This document shows positions 1 through 13,925 of a DNA stretch of 64,000 nucleotides, one piece after another; within the stretch, counting starts at the first letter, position 1, and the number at the start of each line of letters is the position of its first letter. The stretch is from positions 1,129,425 through 1,193,424 of the forward strand of contig JAVLUZ010000513.1 of assembly GCA_036768485.1 (NCBI GenBank), read 5' to 3'. The notes under the pieces were generated by a model, which did not search any database, was not told where the DNA came from, and saw only the letters and a program-made list of their open reading frames with translations. Position numbers and translations under genes: made by a program. Origin of the DNA: Mermis nigrescens. Taxonomy: Eukaryota; Nematoda; Enoplea; Mermithida; Mermithidae.

Positions 1-1970
1 TCTCACATATGAATCCTTGAAAATTTCTTGACTTCAGTTACAAAGTCTCTGCAAGTCTATCGAATTAGGTTAACGCGTAACGTAAACTTTACACAAACAC
101 ATAGCGTAAAGAATATTTTAGTCGGATCCGTAATTTTGATATTGCTCCGATATTTCTTTCAACATTTATGGAAAAATGAGTCTCCATAATGTTTTAAAGA
201 CAATAAACATTAGGTTTAAACCACTTTGCAATACTGCTGAGTGTAAGCAAGCGCGCCCAATTGACGTATATATTTCATTCCCTGTAAATTTTTATATCTC
301 AGGAAAAATTTCGATTTTTGCAATGCTCTAGAACAAAGGCTAACATGCAGTGTAAAAATTACTCGGATATTATGATCAACATTCATGAAAAAATTATGTC
401 TCTACAGTGGTCTGAGGACATATAAACAATGAATGTAAACTACTTTACATCACTGTTGGATGTAAACAAACGCGCCTACGTGACGTCTCACATTTGATCC
501 TTTGAAAACTTCTAGGCTCCAAGAAAAATTAGGTTTCAGGAATGCTCAAAAACGAAGATAAATATATATGTAGTGTAAACTTCATGTAAACACCTAGTGT
601 AAAGAAGATTTTAGTCAGATTCGTAATTTTGATATTGTTCCGATATTACGATTAATATTTATGAAAAAATTAAGTCTACATAATGTTCTATGGGCAAACT
701 AACAATTGGTGTAAACTACTTTACAACACCGTAGAGTGTAAACATATGCGCCAGACTGGCATATCAAATTTGATTCCTGGTCCATTTCTAGACTTGATAA
801 ACGTGTCCCTGACTCGTAACCGGAGAAGCAGGCAGAAAAAACAAGACAGAAACGCATTTAAAACTCCAAATTTTTGACTTTACACTCGCTAAATATTAAT
901 GTATAGACAATTTGCTTTGACATGCACCCGATATAAAGCACTTTATTTTTATTCTATTAGACTTATCCCGACTTCTGGACGGAGAAAGTGGCGAACAAAA
1001 AACGCAACAAAAACGTATTTTCCATCATTTAGAACACTGTAAACTTTAAAATTCCGTACCGAACTCCCCATTGAGTTTAAAGAAATTCGGCTTGGTACAA
1101 TTTGTAGCTTTTAAATCGTAGTGCATTCCTGTGTGCCAAAATTTTGTTGCAAAAATTATTTGGCATGATTTATCAATCAAACTTCGGAAAAAACGTGTTT
1201 TTTAGCCCATTTTTTACCTCTGATTTCGAACTTTACACCCCATAAATAACTCAATATTGCGTTTTTTTAATGCGGTTTGCTGCGATGTTTAGCCCCTGTA
1301 AGGCACTTTATTAATGCTGTCTTCGATTTTCACTGACTCATAAGCGGAAAAAATTTGGCAGAGAAATCTTAGTTAAAATCCGTTTTTTTACACCATCCAC
1401 TAGAGTGTAAACTTTAAACCCCAGGATCTAACTCACCATAGAGCATAGAAGACTTTGCTTATATGCAGAATGTAGCCCTTGATCCGCTCTACATTTCTGT
1501 CAGAAAACATTTTAAAAACCTCATAACCGGAGTTAGTATCGGACATAGGAAGGTTGAAAACTCGACCAAAAAGTGCTTTTTCACCCCCAGATTTTCGCAC
1601 TCTTTACACTGCCGTTCGATAAATAATGCGAATTTCAAAAAACAAAAAAAGTGTCATCTGTAGAATTCATCCCTCTATTATCCTATTCTGTTCAATCCTT
1701 CGAGTCATCAATACTCAGTTGTCCACATGCCGCAGTAAAAAGGTCCCAAAATTTGTCCTATGTTATAACGTTACACAAAAACTTTACACCTTCTTTACAC
1801 AGTCAATTTTGAGTTTCAAGAAAAACAAAAAAACACGGGCAGCGAATTTTTTTATTATCTTTCTTTAAAAAAAACCGCACCTTCCAGAAGTGTCCCGTTA
1901 TAGCTGTAGGGGGGTGCCCAGGTGTTGGGGGTACCCAAGTATATTATAGGTACGCGCTAACGCGCTACCT
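1..1970 (-). repeat. Degenerate tandem-repeat family, copy A (partial, runs off the left edge)
   Basis: This stretch is built from diverged units of about 123 or 245 bp. Each carries paired GTGTAAA / TTTACAC motifs and a block like ATATCGGAACAATATC. The whole segment is the reverse complement of 34563-36540, with long stretches nearly identical by eye, including the outer GCGCGTTAGCGCGTAC block near 1955. It lies in a twinfilin intron. No coding sequence is supported. The family type is unknown; it could be a satellite-like array carried inside a DNA transposon. Confidence 0.75.
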
Positions 1971-1971
1971 A

Positions 1972-2822
<851 letters not shown>

Positions 2823-2823
2823 T

Positions 2824-3765
<942 letters not shown>

Positions 3766-3769
3766 AAAA

Positions 3770-4118
3770 TTTCTTCCCATACAGAAGCAATTTCAGAGTG
3801 GTAAAATCAGAGTTGTTCGACTTTTGATAGTGTATTTTAGCTAATTTCTGGGTCTCTAAGGGCAAAAATCACTAAAAATTGTCTTAAAAATGCGCCAAAA
3901 AATGTGACATTTTCCCTTTTGAAGTGCAATTTCTGCCATTATAAAGATATATAGAATACACAATTACTCATTTCGGCGCGAAGCGCCGAAAATTTCTGCG
4001 AATTTCAGATCTTTTTTGCAATTTTGTCTTCTCCCAAAAATCTTTGTACATGTACAAAGACGGTCCCGAAAAGTCTTTGTACATCGGAAAAATCTTTGCC
4101 GAGTACAAAAAAACACTG
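3770..4118 (+). mobile_element. 5'-truncated copy of the CAGTGTTTTTTGTA MITE family (family M)
   Basis: The right end reads ...GTACAAAAAAACACTG, the terminus of intact copies at 52431-52818 and 59436-59876. It contains the 18-bp perfect palindrome CTTTGTACATGTACAAAG (4042-4059) and a GGCGCGAAGCGCC hairpin (3975-3987). The left end is missing. Confidence 0.6.
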
Positions 4119-4267
4119 CCACGAAGCGCTAATAATTGACATGTTCTATATGTTTAATTCATATTTGAGTGGTTTTGAGCGGGTTAAAATATGGAAACAG
4201 GGTGGCCCGTGAAAAAGGCTACATTCCGATTCAACAATTCATAACTTCGATTGATGTGTACATAAAA

Positions 4268-4727
4268 CTTTAGGACCAGCTGCACTAGATAGATAAGCAT
4301 GCCTTTGTTTAAACCACATTAAAAATTTTGGCCAGCTGCCAGTGGTTTGCGCACTACGGCAATATGTTTACACCTCATTTCGATACTGTTTAAACCCGAG
4401 AGTTTCTGCATTGCCTCATACTAATACGTATGCAGGCATAGTTTTTTTGACATTTTTGACCACATGTTCGTCAGAAATTAATTAGCACATTTTTAAACCC
4501 CCAGAATAGATACGCGTCCAACTGAGTGCAAAAATTTCAGGGTATCGTCAAAGGAGGATGCAAATTGAAGGCAGAACCGATAATGCCGTTGGCATGTACA
4601 AAATTAAAGTAGGTTGTAAACGAAGTACCATAGTGCCCCAACCATTGACATCTGGCCAAAATTTTGTACGCGATTCAAAAGAAGACATGTTTTTCTATCT
4701 AGTGCAGCTGGTCCTAAAGTTTTATGT
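4268..4727. mobile_element. Foldback element with about 200-bp imperfect inverted arms
   Basis: The left arm starts CATAAAACTTTAGGACCAGC and the right arm ends with its complement. Similarity continues inwards for about 200 bp on each side with mismatches. It lies 60 bp past twinfilin exon 4. No transposase and no clear target duplication were seen. Confidence 0.65.
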
Positions 4728-4786
4728 TCGCATCAGCAGATTCGCTATTCTTCCATCCAAAGAGCAAGCAGGAGAAAACTGTGTAC

Positions 4787-4882
4787 CTTGGACGAAACTT
4801 GAATGTCGTATTTGATATTATGCGCTCCAAATTCAGATTTCAGCGTCGCCCGTGTAGAGGCATACAGCATTCTTTGTCTAAC
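4787..4882 (-). CDS. twf: twf coding exon 4
   Basis: Encodes VRQRMLYASTRATLKSEFG and then AHNIKYDIQVSSK, matching the actin-binding helix of ADF-H domain 1. The acceptor is ...TATGATAG before GTTAGA and the donor is AAG before GTACAC. The 96 nt are in phase 0. No exon 5 was found leftwards. Confidence 0.87.
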
Positions 4883-7855
4883 CTATCATATCATAAGAAA
4901 AATGCTGTCACGCGCATGAAATCATGTGTGACTGAAGGAGTATAAAAAATCGTCCGTATGATTGCAGTGATGAATACATGTAGTAATTCGTAAAAGTATA
5001 TAAATAGAACATAAATATTTATTAGTGTATTGTTAGATGAAGAAACAAGAAACGTTGATCTCGTCTCGTAAATCAATAATCGATAGACGCGGCCAGTTTT
5101 CAATAAGCAGTACATGGAACCAAACGGCATCTTGATCAATAGCCATTTTTACTGCATATTACAACAGACCACACGCGTAGCATTTCAAAATTTTAGGAGG
5201 ATTGTCGGTCGTTTTCAAGGGGTGCATAAACGATGACGGCCGTACTTGAGGGAGGGGCGGTTGGCAAGAAACAAATTTGAAAAGTAAGATAATGCAGGGA
5301 AACACGGAAGAATTGCATATCTTTGTCGTAAAATCTTCAAATTTTCGACGCTTCGCGCCGGATGCGAATCATTTTCAATAATTTTGGCTCGAGCACGATT
5401 AAAAAATGACACGTCATATAGCTTTTTGAGTGGATAGTTTTTTGAGTGAGAAAATTCATCCAAAAAAGTTGGAATTTTATTATCTTAATGAATAGAGTAT
5501 GTAGAAAACCGTCAAAAAATGTGGTTGTTTGCGAGCTATCCCGACGAATTTTCTGAGATATAGACCAATTTATATTGGGTCCGTTCCTCCCCCTTAGTTG
5601 AATCCTGGATACAGGCCTATAAATGATCTAATATTTTGGTATAAACTGGCAAAAAAGCGACTAGAAGTGGCTTGAAATGCAAATCTTTGCCTAAAAGTCG
5701 AGGAAAGGGAGCAAAAATCGTAGCCTTTGGTGGAATGACCGACTTTGGGTAGAGATATCCCCCAATTCCCTCCTAACATATATAGAGCCTTGTTTTATTC
5801 AAATTCATTCTTCGTTTCGGCATCATTTAGTCCAATTTTTAAATCCTTATGAGCATTGGCCATGCCATACATGTAACGGCTAGGAATTTTGGAGGGGGTT
5901 CCGTCCAATATTAAGGGGGAGGGGGTGAGTGACAACCAATTTTTGGCCAAAAACGGCCAAAAGACGCCTAAAAACAACCGAAAAAAATTCGATTTTTTCC
6001 AAAAATCGGTGGGTGGGGGTCAAAATTTCCTGGCCTGGGAAGGATGGGGGACGTCCGACTTTAAGTGGGGGATCCCCATCTTCTCTATGCGTAAATTTGT
6101 CAAGAAGTCTATATAAATACGTGAAAGCTTCTGTAATTCAAGTGGCTTACTGATGCACAATCAGGTGCGAAAGTGATAAATAGCCATTCGTCTCCTAGTG
6201 CATTACATGTTCCCAGATTAACTAATATGTAGCAACCCTCCTTATCGGAAGCGAATTTAGGCAATGCTGCTGCATAATCCTGTTGCCAGTCTTTCGATTT
6301 ATCAAACGTAACAAATGCTTGTAATTGTTCTGAGCATACAATTGAATGTAAAATCAAGCAACTACTTACGTCGACTCTAATATAAAGAATAGAATTTGAA
6401 AAAATAAAAATATAAAAATATAAAATAAAATAGAATGATATTAGAAAATATAAAAATATAAAAAATTAAAATAAAAATATAATAATAATATAAAAATAAT
6501 ACGAAATATCAAAAAATAATACAATATATACAAATTTGTATAAAAGATTCATTAGTTAAAGGAAAAATAATATAAAAAATAAAAAAATATTATTAAAAAA
6601 ATAAAACTAGTAAAACGAAAATTATAAAAAATATCTATTTATAAAAATAATTAAAAAGTATGAAAACTAATAAATAGAAGCCTAATAATAAAAAATTATT
6701 AAAAAATCATTTAAATAAAAAATTATTTTAAAAATTATCAAAAATCTTGTGTCTTAAGACCAAATTATTAAGGATAAAAAAATTATGAGCAGTTTTTAAC
6801 TTAAGGACAAATATGTGCAAACGCAAACCGATCAGCATAATCATTTAAGGTAACTTACATAGCTTATATGTATCCATACATATAATGGTCTTGAAATTTT
6901 GGGAAGGGTCCCTGGCCATTTTTAGGGCTGGAGGGTAAATGACTTTCAATTTTCGGCCAAAAACGGCCCGAAAATTCTATTTTTTTTCCATTTTGCTTCG
7001 AGGGATAGGGGACGGCCAACTTTGTGTGAGGGATCCCCTCATCCCCTGTTACATATCTGTACGTATCTGTAATGGTCTTTTTAGAAGATCACAGCTATTC
7101 TTCAACTTTAAATACCTATCTAAATTATCAATTAATCTTTATGAACCGAAGAATTGATTAATTTTATTATGAATAGAACTGAAGCAAAAAAGGTAAGAAA
7201 ATTGCAAAAAGACATAGGTAAAACTAATTATAATATAATGTGGAATGATATACAATCATATTTGTAATAAAAAGAACTTCTTATTTACAAGAATTGCATG
7301 AAACTGAAATGGCCCCAAAAAAGATCGTGTATGTTTCACTTTTAAAAAATTTATCAATTTATTTGAGTTTCGTATATATGTAACGGCTCAAAATTTTGCA
7401 TGAATTCCTGGTTAGCCATGGGATGCAGGAGATATTGACTTCAAGTTTTGGTCCGAAATAACAAAAAAAGCACCTAAAAATGACTTGAAATGCAAGTTTT
7501 AGTCCGAAAGTCAAGGAGGGAAGGTAAAAAAGTTCAACCTTTGAGGAGATGTGAGAACAACCAACTTTTAGTGTAGATTTTTTTATCCCCTCTGTTACAC
7601 GTAGGAGTGGGTGAATCATCGCATATTTTTAGAAGGAAAAAGCAAAGAGGAACAGATGTTACTGATCGAAACTAGAACGACGCTTACCGTTCACAATCCG
7701 AACGACGATTATCCGCACTTTGTTCTTCTTCGAATTCTTGAACAAATCAAGTAGCTCTTCATTCGCTGCATATAATTGAAGATGGTGCATATATGCGCTT
7801 CACAATTAATACATTTTTTCACTCCTTTACCTCTGATTCCTGATTGGTGTGACAT
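4787..7855 (-). CDS. twf: Twinfilin, 5' part of the gene (exons 1-4; rest beyond the window)
   Basis: Twinfilin binds actin monomers and caps filament barbed ends through two ADF-homology domains in the cytoplasm. The exons are complement(join(4787..4882, 6151..6329, 7688..7765, 7831..7855)), all with GT donors and AG acceptors and compatible phases (1, 1, 0, 0). The predicted start MSHQSGIRANEELLDLF matches the insect twinfilin N-terminus. KDWQQDY, CYILVNL and DEWLFITFAPDCAS, then VRQRMLYASTRATLKSEFG, follow the first ADF-H domain in order. About 126 residues are present of roughly 340 usual in the family. The second domain and C-terminus must lie left of position 1, so the next intron exceeds 4.7 kb and is full of transposons. 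Family assignment rests on recognition by eye. Confidence 0.9.
5867..6095. mobile_element. Short element, TGTAACGG family (family C), about 230 bp
   Basis: It has a GTAACGGCTAGGAATTTTGG-like start, an interior with 'ttggccaaaaacggcc', and a G-rich then C-rich end. Related copies are near 6880-7070, 7372-7610, 31383-31550 and, inverted, 60370-60655. It is non-coding and lies in twf intron 3. Confidence 0.5.
6151..6329 (-). CDS. twf: twf coding exon 3
   Basis: Encodes EQLQAFVTFDKSKDWQQDY, then a segment with GCYILVNL and DEWLFITFAPDCAS, the core strands of ADF-H domain 1. The acceptor is ATGCTCAG and the donor is TCA before GTAAGC. The 179 nt restore phase 0. Confidence 0.9.
6385..6760. repeat. 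A/T-rich low-complexity intron sequence
   Basis: Simple A/T sequence made of aaaata and ataaaa runs in twf intron 2. There is no gene or structured element. Confidence 0.85.
6880..7070. mobile_element. Family C short element
   Basis: It has the same interior as 5867-6095 (ttttcggccaaaaacggcc) and ends GGGATCCCCTCATCCCC before TGTTACATATCTG. It lies in twf intron 2. Confidence 0.5.
7372..7610. mobile_element. Family C short element
   Basis: It starts TATGTAACGGCTCAAAATTT and ends near CCTCTGTTACACGTAGG, giving short inverted ends around a GTAAC core. It lies in twf intron 2, about 80 bp from exon 2. Confidence 0.5.
7688..7765 (-). CDS. twf: twf coding exon 2
   Basis: Encodes (A)NEELLDLFKNSKKNKVRI and the following IVVRIVN. 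The acceptor is ...ATATGCAG before CGAATG and the donor is G before GTAAGC. The 78 nt run from phase 1 to phase 1. It covers the first helix and strand region of ADF-H domain 1. Confidence 0.88.
7831..7855 (-). CDS. twf: twf coding exon 1 (25 nt, start codon)
   Basis: ATG at 7855 opens MSHQSGIR, the conserved twinfilin start. The exon ends AGAG, followed by a GTAAAG donor, in phase 1. The intron to exon 2 is only 65 bp. The A of the conserved GIRAN is completed across the junction. Confidence 0.88.
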
Positions 7856-8039
7856 TCTTCAACCGTGTCAGGCGCTTTTTGAGCTAGCAATATATTATGT
7901 AGCGGTAAGATAGGACTACACGCCAAAAATCACGCGCCAAATTTCTACGAACAATAAATAAGGTAACAAAGAGAACTAAAACATAAGTTTCAATAAGAGT
8001 AGATTGAAGCCATTAGAAAATTGAAACTAATTGAAGAGT

Positions 8040-8203
8040 CGCCACGAATGTTTACGGTTTAATATGCTACATAGGATCTTAGGGCTTGTGAAGGCTTATA
8101 TGTTTAACACGTCGGTCGTGCGTGGGCGGAAATTGGACCCACGTGTTAAAGATATAACCCTAACAAGCTCTAGAAGCTTATTAAAGCGTAAACATTCGTG
8201 GCG
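8040..8203. mobile_element. Small palindromic MITE, 164 bp
   Basis: The ends are CGCCACGAATGTTTACGGTT and its inverse. The immediate flanks both read AGT, a possible 3-bp target duplication. There is no coding sequence. It sits about 185 bp upstream of the twf start codon. Confidence 0.65.
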
Positions 8204-8585
8204 AGTAGTGTATATATTTTTCAAGCCTCTTCATTATAATCAATATTTTTAATCGAAATATATGCTATCAAATCAGACCGTTAAGTTGAAGATAGTACAC
8301 AAGACAACAACTAATCACCACCAAACGATTCATATTTCATGACTAACATGAAACGCAGGCTGAAGCAAAGTTTTTAAAAAATACTTTGTTTAGATTGACC
8401 TTTTAGTTCTATATGCAATATTTATTTCGAAACCTAGCGGTGTGCAATGCAAAGTTCGCACATATGGAAATAGAAAAATAAGAAAATTTTCAATTCCATT
8501 GTTCTCGGGGAAAATAGACAGTGCTTGCACAAAGGTTTGACAATTTTTTTGTTTAGTCTCGATTTGGACTTAATTGACCCCATGC

Positions 8586-8960
8586 AGGCCCGTATCCAGG
8601 ATTTTGTTTCGGGGGAGAAGGGGCACGACGACCAAATCTTTTTAAAACATAAGGGGGACAAAGGATGAATTAAAAAAGACGTTTTACGACCACTAGAGCT
8701 GTACACTTTATAAATTTTGCTACCCAGATGCCTAAAATATGGTGAATATTTAATAGACACTCTTCTTAAACAAATCTCATTTTCTGCATAAAACCTGTGC
8801 AGAACAGAAGAAATAGATGCAAAATACACTTTAGATTGTATAAAGACTAAAAAATGGAGCATTTTAACCGCGCACTTGGGACTAAATAGGCTCTAATAAT
8901 AACTGACAACTTGGGCGCAAAGCGCCGAAAATTTTTGCGATTTTCGGCTAAAAAGCAAAA
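8586..8960 (+). mobile_element. Family D fragment
   Basis: It starts with the terminus caggcccgtatccaggattt and contains a GGCGCAAAGCGCCG hairpin near 8909. No matching right terminus was found. Nothing else is recognised between 8210 and 9237. Confidence 0.5.
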
Positions 8961-9237
8961 AGGGAGTAACGGAAAAAATCATTCTCATATCCCCATGCAT
9001 TGATAATATGTAAATATTAAAGGGAAGTAAGGAAAATGCATTTATACAATACAATATATACTGATTGAAAACCGTCTGTTATGTAAATCCTGAAATATTT
9101 CGGTACTGCAAAATTCATATTTTCATTAGCAATATCGAACAGGTACATACATAACTAGATAAAAACAGATTTCTGCAGTCTGACAAGAATGAATTTTCAG
9201 TGATATTTCAAAGAGAGAACCGACGTACAGGATAGAT

Positions 9238-9848
9238 CAGGGATGGAAAAAACCTTGATTTGAAAATTTCGAATTCTGGGTTTTTGGGTTTTTTTGGGTT
9301 TTTGTGTGTTTTTTTGGGTTTTTTCGGGTTTTTTTGGTTTTTATGGGATTTTTTTTAACAACTTTATTCAGCTAATACACAAAATTCAACAACAAAATTG
9401 GTCATTCAAAGCACAATCCATGCTGTGTGAACAGAATGAAAAATTGGGCAGAGCAATTTTTAAATGCATAATATTGAAATTTCTTCATAAATTCTGCTCT
9501 GCTTCAAGAAAAAAAAACAAAAAATTTGCCATATTAGTAGAAACATCCATGCCACATTGCCACATAGCCTTTATTGGGCGGCTTTTCTCATTTGAAAAGT
9601 ATATACTATAGGAGAAAAACAGCAACAGGAAGGAGGAGAGGATGAGAATGGATGGACACTTAACCTCGTGCATCGCAAGCAATTGTAAAAGGAACAACCA
9701 TGATACAAAAACATTGACAATACACAGTATTTAATTCCATTACAAATAAATTCTTAAGCTGTGGATAAAAAACCCAAAACCCAACGATTTCTTGCACCCA
9801 AAAAAACCCAAAAACCCAAGTTCAAAAAACCCAGCCTTGCCAACCCTG
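9238..9848. mobile_element. hAT-like non-autonomous element with GGGTTTTT arrays, 611 bp
   Basis: The left end is CAGGGATGGAAAAAACC and the right end is the complement of CAGGGTTGGCAAGGCTGGG. The flanks are ggatagat (9230-9237) and ggataaat (9849-9856), a 7/8 match to an 8-bp duplication. Inside each end lies an array of GGGTTTTT units in opposite orientation (about 9280-9350 and 9768-9830). No transposase is present. The CAGGG-type ends and 8-bp target fit hAT. Confidence 0.8.
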
Positions 9849-9856
9849 GGATAAAT

Positions 9857-11006
9857 GTCAAAAGTGCCTATCCTAACCCATCAATATGGGGCATATTTTC
9901 ATTTAAAAAATCTTATCGCGCTTTCTTTTCCCATTTTCTGCACCCTATTACAGAAAACCCGATCTTGTGAAACCCGTTTTTACCTGTTTCTTAAAATACA
10001 AAATAACTCAACTTTCAAAAATTGAAAATTTTTAGAGTTTCAAGCATATTGTGTTCTTGGGAAGATTCCAAAGGGTACAGCCACCAGATAGCCGTTGTGC
10101 TGACTCCCCAAAACTGCTAGCAAACCGTAGAAGATGTGATATTCTGAAGGTTTCTAGCGATTTTTTGGCTTAAAAAATGTTTAATTTTCGGCGCTTCGTG
10201 CCATTATTACCTACCTTTAAATTTTTTATGTGTAGCGTAGATAGGATTCAATTTACATAGGTAGGTAGGTAGATAATCGCTGTTATATCCAAAAGAAGCA
10301 CTTCGCTCGCTCACTGAAAAAATTATTTCGAATGACTTATAGAATTCAGGCCCTCGCTGAACTTGTTGGTGATCTCAAGTTAAAAAAATTTCGTATTCGT
10401 GGCCAAAAATGGCAAATCGATAGAAAATGGGCTGATAAGTGAAGCGCAGAGAAGAGAATGCGAAAATGCTGAAAGTAAAAATGTAGGAAAATGAAAAAAT
10501 TGAGCAAATATATTTCTGCATTTTACAATATGAACCAATCCTGAAATGTTTTCGACATTTCTAAATTTCCGTGCATATCTGAGCCAAATTTTGGAGAAGA
10601 AATCATCTTTCACTGTTTTGCTGCTCTAATCCCCTTTTCTATTCCGTCTGTCTTTTCGGTTTGTGGGATGGGATGGCGCGACAGGCATTAGCATTTGGCA
10701 ATGGCATGTCATGTCAATCTGAGCTCACAGTACTAAAAATTATAATAAATTTTGCGTAGGCTCATACACGTGGTTGTCCAATATAGGCCTACTGGCACCT
10801 TCAAGACTGCCATATGGTCAGAGCTGACAGCTCAAAATATGAGCTCACACCATGCAAGTACTTACAAAACTAAGAACTCGGAGTTCGATAGGCGTAACAC
10901 AAGTGCAGGGTTGACTTCGCTTACAGGTTTACTGTGTAGCGCGCTGGCGCGTACATACATAAGTGGTTTAGGTATACCTTATGTACCTTATGTAACTACA
11001 TACATA
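9857..11006. other. Intergenic sequence with no gene recognised
   Basis: It contains one cggcgcttcgtgcc hairpin near 10194 and short TAGG/TACAT repeats near 10260 and 10990. Short open frames lack conserved domains or splice support. Confidence 0.6.
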
Positions 11007-11719
11007 CATAATTGTAGTGTTGTAAAAGATATTCTTATCTTTATCTTTTTAGCAAGATAAAGATGAAGATAAATCTTGACGATTTCTTTATTTTATCTTT
11101 ATCTTTATCTTTTGGAAAAATCACAGGCCATCTTTATCTTTATCTTTTTGATAGGAATTTATCTTGCTAAAAAAATAAAGTATGTACATAAGATAGCATG
11201 TAATCCGAAATGCAAGTTTGACGTGAAATACATTTAGACGCATTCAAGTTTTACTGTAATGCAAGAAAAGAAAAAGAAAACGATTGTTTAAACCCTACGG
11301 TGTGCGGCCCAAACTAATGCCTGTATATCGACCTAAGTAAACGGGAGTGATACCGAGCTAAGCGGGAGTACTACTACTAGCACCCACGTTAATCTATAGT
11401 CTGTTTCATTTATCCGATAGCTTTGTCAGTAATTGTTTTCGGTGGCTACAGTCATCCCTTCTTTCTTATGTACTGTAGATCGCTAGATCTCACTATAGCT
11501 ACGAAGCAAAGGAGGGTTTTTCAATAGCATTTTTGTGGCATAATTTAGGGTGTGGGTAAAACCCGGAAAGAGAAACGGAAATGATGGGTAAAATCCGGAA
11601 ACGGAAACAGTGGGTGAAAGCTGGAAACCGAAACGGAAACGATGGGTAAAAGCCGGAAACGGAAACGACCAAACCGCCAGAACCGGAGTTCCCCAAATAG
11701 GGCACATCAGGGTGAACAC

Positions 11720-12001
11720 CATAGGTGGGCAGCACCGAAATTCTGGGGGGGTGAAAAAATTTCTGGGGCGGGGGTAAAAAAATTTTCAAAGGTCGTGAAT
11801 GGTCTTAAAAGTGGTCGTATGGCGAAAAAAACACTATTTTTCGAAGTTTCTCATCGAGCACTATCAAATGGCATCAAAAAATCGCTAAAAATGGAAAAAA
11901 ATTTCAAAAATTGAATTCTGGGGGTTAGGTATTTTGATTTCTGGGGTGGGGTATTCCAACTTCTGTGGGTGCATACCCCCAACTCCCCACGCCCATGTGT
12001 G
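11720..12001 (-). mobile_element. Family P short element (CAYACNTGGGC ends), 282 bp
   Basis: It reads on the minus strand from CACACATGGGCGTGGGG to GGTGCTGCCCACCTATG. The flanks gtgaacac and gtcaacac match 7/8. The interior has the usual runs 'cccccagaa' and 'ttgatgccatttgatagtgc'. Confidence 0.82.
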
Positions 12002-12140
12002 GTCAACACCCCCAACCCCTTTTCTGGCAAAATTTGTCTCACTGAAGGGAGTTAAGGGGCTCGGAAAGGGGGCCCTTGATTCATATGTGTAGCTGACCCC
12101 GGTTCCGTCGGGGTTTCTGCGCTCTGGAGGTAGTCCAAAG

Positions 12141-13925
12141 CATAGGCGTAGCCAGGGGGACATTGAGGGCACATGCCCCCCGCCCCAAATTTTTCAGAAA
12201 TATTGTTGATTTTTCTGTTGCAATAATTTGTGCCCAGAAAACTGAATTTAAAAAAGGCAAAAACGTCAAAAATTTTCCGGCGCTTCGCGCCGAGTCATTA
12301 TTATTTATTGTTATATAGATCCAATGAATTTAAAAGCTTGAATCATCTAAAATAATCCAGCACTTCACATCACTTTAGTAATTTAATGCACTATTTAATC
12401 GTTGAATGAAACTGCGCATACTTGTTGAGCATAATAGTAAAAGTCCGAAAATTAAAGTAATCAGTTTGTCCATTCTCTGCTTCGTTTGTCTTCTGTGTAC
12501 CACTTTGTCTATTCTTTGTTTTCTTTGTTTTGTTGTCTTTCTTTAAAAGGTGACATAATCCTATTTTAAATGGAAGGAATGGCCAAATTTTCTTATGTTT
12601 TTGCGCATTTCCTATTTTCTGAACTGCATCTTGTTGATAAGAAGGCCACAAATGGACCTGAAAACGGTAAGAACAAAATTTTCATTGATACATTTTTCTT
12701 TGCCTTATCGGCAGCGAAGCGACACGTTGCTGCGCTATGTAAATTAGCAGAGGTCGAAAAACGCATTTCAGCTCAGAAGTTTTGTGCAATGTAGGAGTTC
12801 ATCATTTTTAAGTGTTTTTGGGCTTGATTCAGAACCGAGATTTGGCCGATTTTGCGAAAATTTTAACGTTACTATTTAACATTAAAATGCTTTTTTTACA
12901 AAATTTTCCGGGACTCTGCGCCGAAACCTGCTGGGAACGCTTGAGCGCGCCACACCAGACCACATCTGGGCATGGGGGGTTTGAGGAGTATGCACCCCCC
13001 CCGAGATACCAAAAACAAAAATACCTTCCCCCCAGAAATCAGAATACCCCCAGAATTCAATTTTTAAAATTTTTTTCCGTTTTTTCGCAATTTTTCGATG
13101 CCAATAGATAGTGCTCGATGAGAAACGTTGAAAAATGGTGTTTTTTCGTCATACCACCACAATTAAGGTTATTTTTTGACCTTTGAAAAATCTTGCATCC
13201 CTCCCCCAGAATTTTCTTGCTGCCCACGTATGCACCAGACCCCCGTAGCTGTAAAATGTCGTTGTACATATGCAACGAGATTTTAGGGAGAACGAGCCAG
13301 GTAAAAGGGTTAGGAATTTCTAAAAATTTCCGACGCTTCGCGCCGGCATTAATTTGTCTGTTTTGTATAATTTAAGCGCGGTATAAATCGAGCTTATAAA
13401 TGCAAAAACGTCAAAATTTTTCGGCGCATAGTGCCGCCAGTTACTATTCTTTCTGTTTGCGTTTTAAAAGCCCGAATCACTCAAAATATCTTCAGACAAA
13501 ATTACTAATTCGCGTTTTTCTTGTTAGAAGCTTGAAGTGTCAAAATTGTTCTGTAAAAATGTGATAATTTTCTGCTCTGTCAGACTATTAGTTTTCACAG
13601 AGCTACAAAATGTTAAGGGCGGTAAAAAATGACTAAATTTCTTGGCGCTTTGCGCCACTTATGATTTCCGAAGTGTTTGTTAATAGAAAGGCCGTAAATT
13701 CTACATGAAAACGGCAGAAATTCCAAAAATTTTCGGCACTTCGCGTCGCTTTACACTTTTTGTATTTTTGATCGTCAGAAACCCATAAATTAGCTAGGCT
13801 ACACTAATAAAGGTCGAAAAACTCAGTTTTACTATACATAACGTTACTGACATGCAATGCAAAAGTAGTCTTAAAAAAATTTTTGTTCATGCCCCCCCCG
13901 AACCGAAATCCTGGCTACGCCTCTG
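12141..13925. mobile_element. hAT-like element Z1 (CATAGGCGTAGCCAG ends), 1785 bp
   Basis: The left end is CATAGGCGTAGCCAGG and the right end is the complement of CAGAGGCGTAGCCAGG. A perfect 8-bp duplication, gtccaaag, lies at 12133-12140 and 13926-13933. The interior holds several GGCGCTTCGCGCC hairpins (12279, about 13331, 13423, 13645 and 13735) and a family P insertion. No intact coding sequence. It is the third level of the nest. Confidence 0.88.
12961..13232 (+). mobile_element. Family P short element, 272 bp
   Basis: It runs from CACATCTGGGCATGGGG to TTGCTGCCCACGTATG. A perfect 8-bp duplication, caccagac, lies at 12953-12960 and 13233-13240. It is inserted inside Z1 and so is younger than it. 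Confidence 0.9.

Noticed and set aside
5030..5142. Possible minus-strand exon reading AIDQDAVWFHVLLIENWPR in twinfilin intron 3
   Set aside because: It looks protein-like by eye, but has no twinfilin match and including it would break the conserved CAS-VRQ junction between exons 3 and 4.
8434..8862. 142-codon minus-strand frame
   Set aside because: It spans the family D end and intergenic DNA with no conserved motif or splice pattern.
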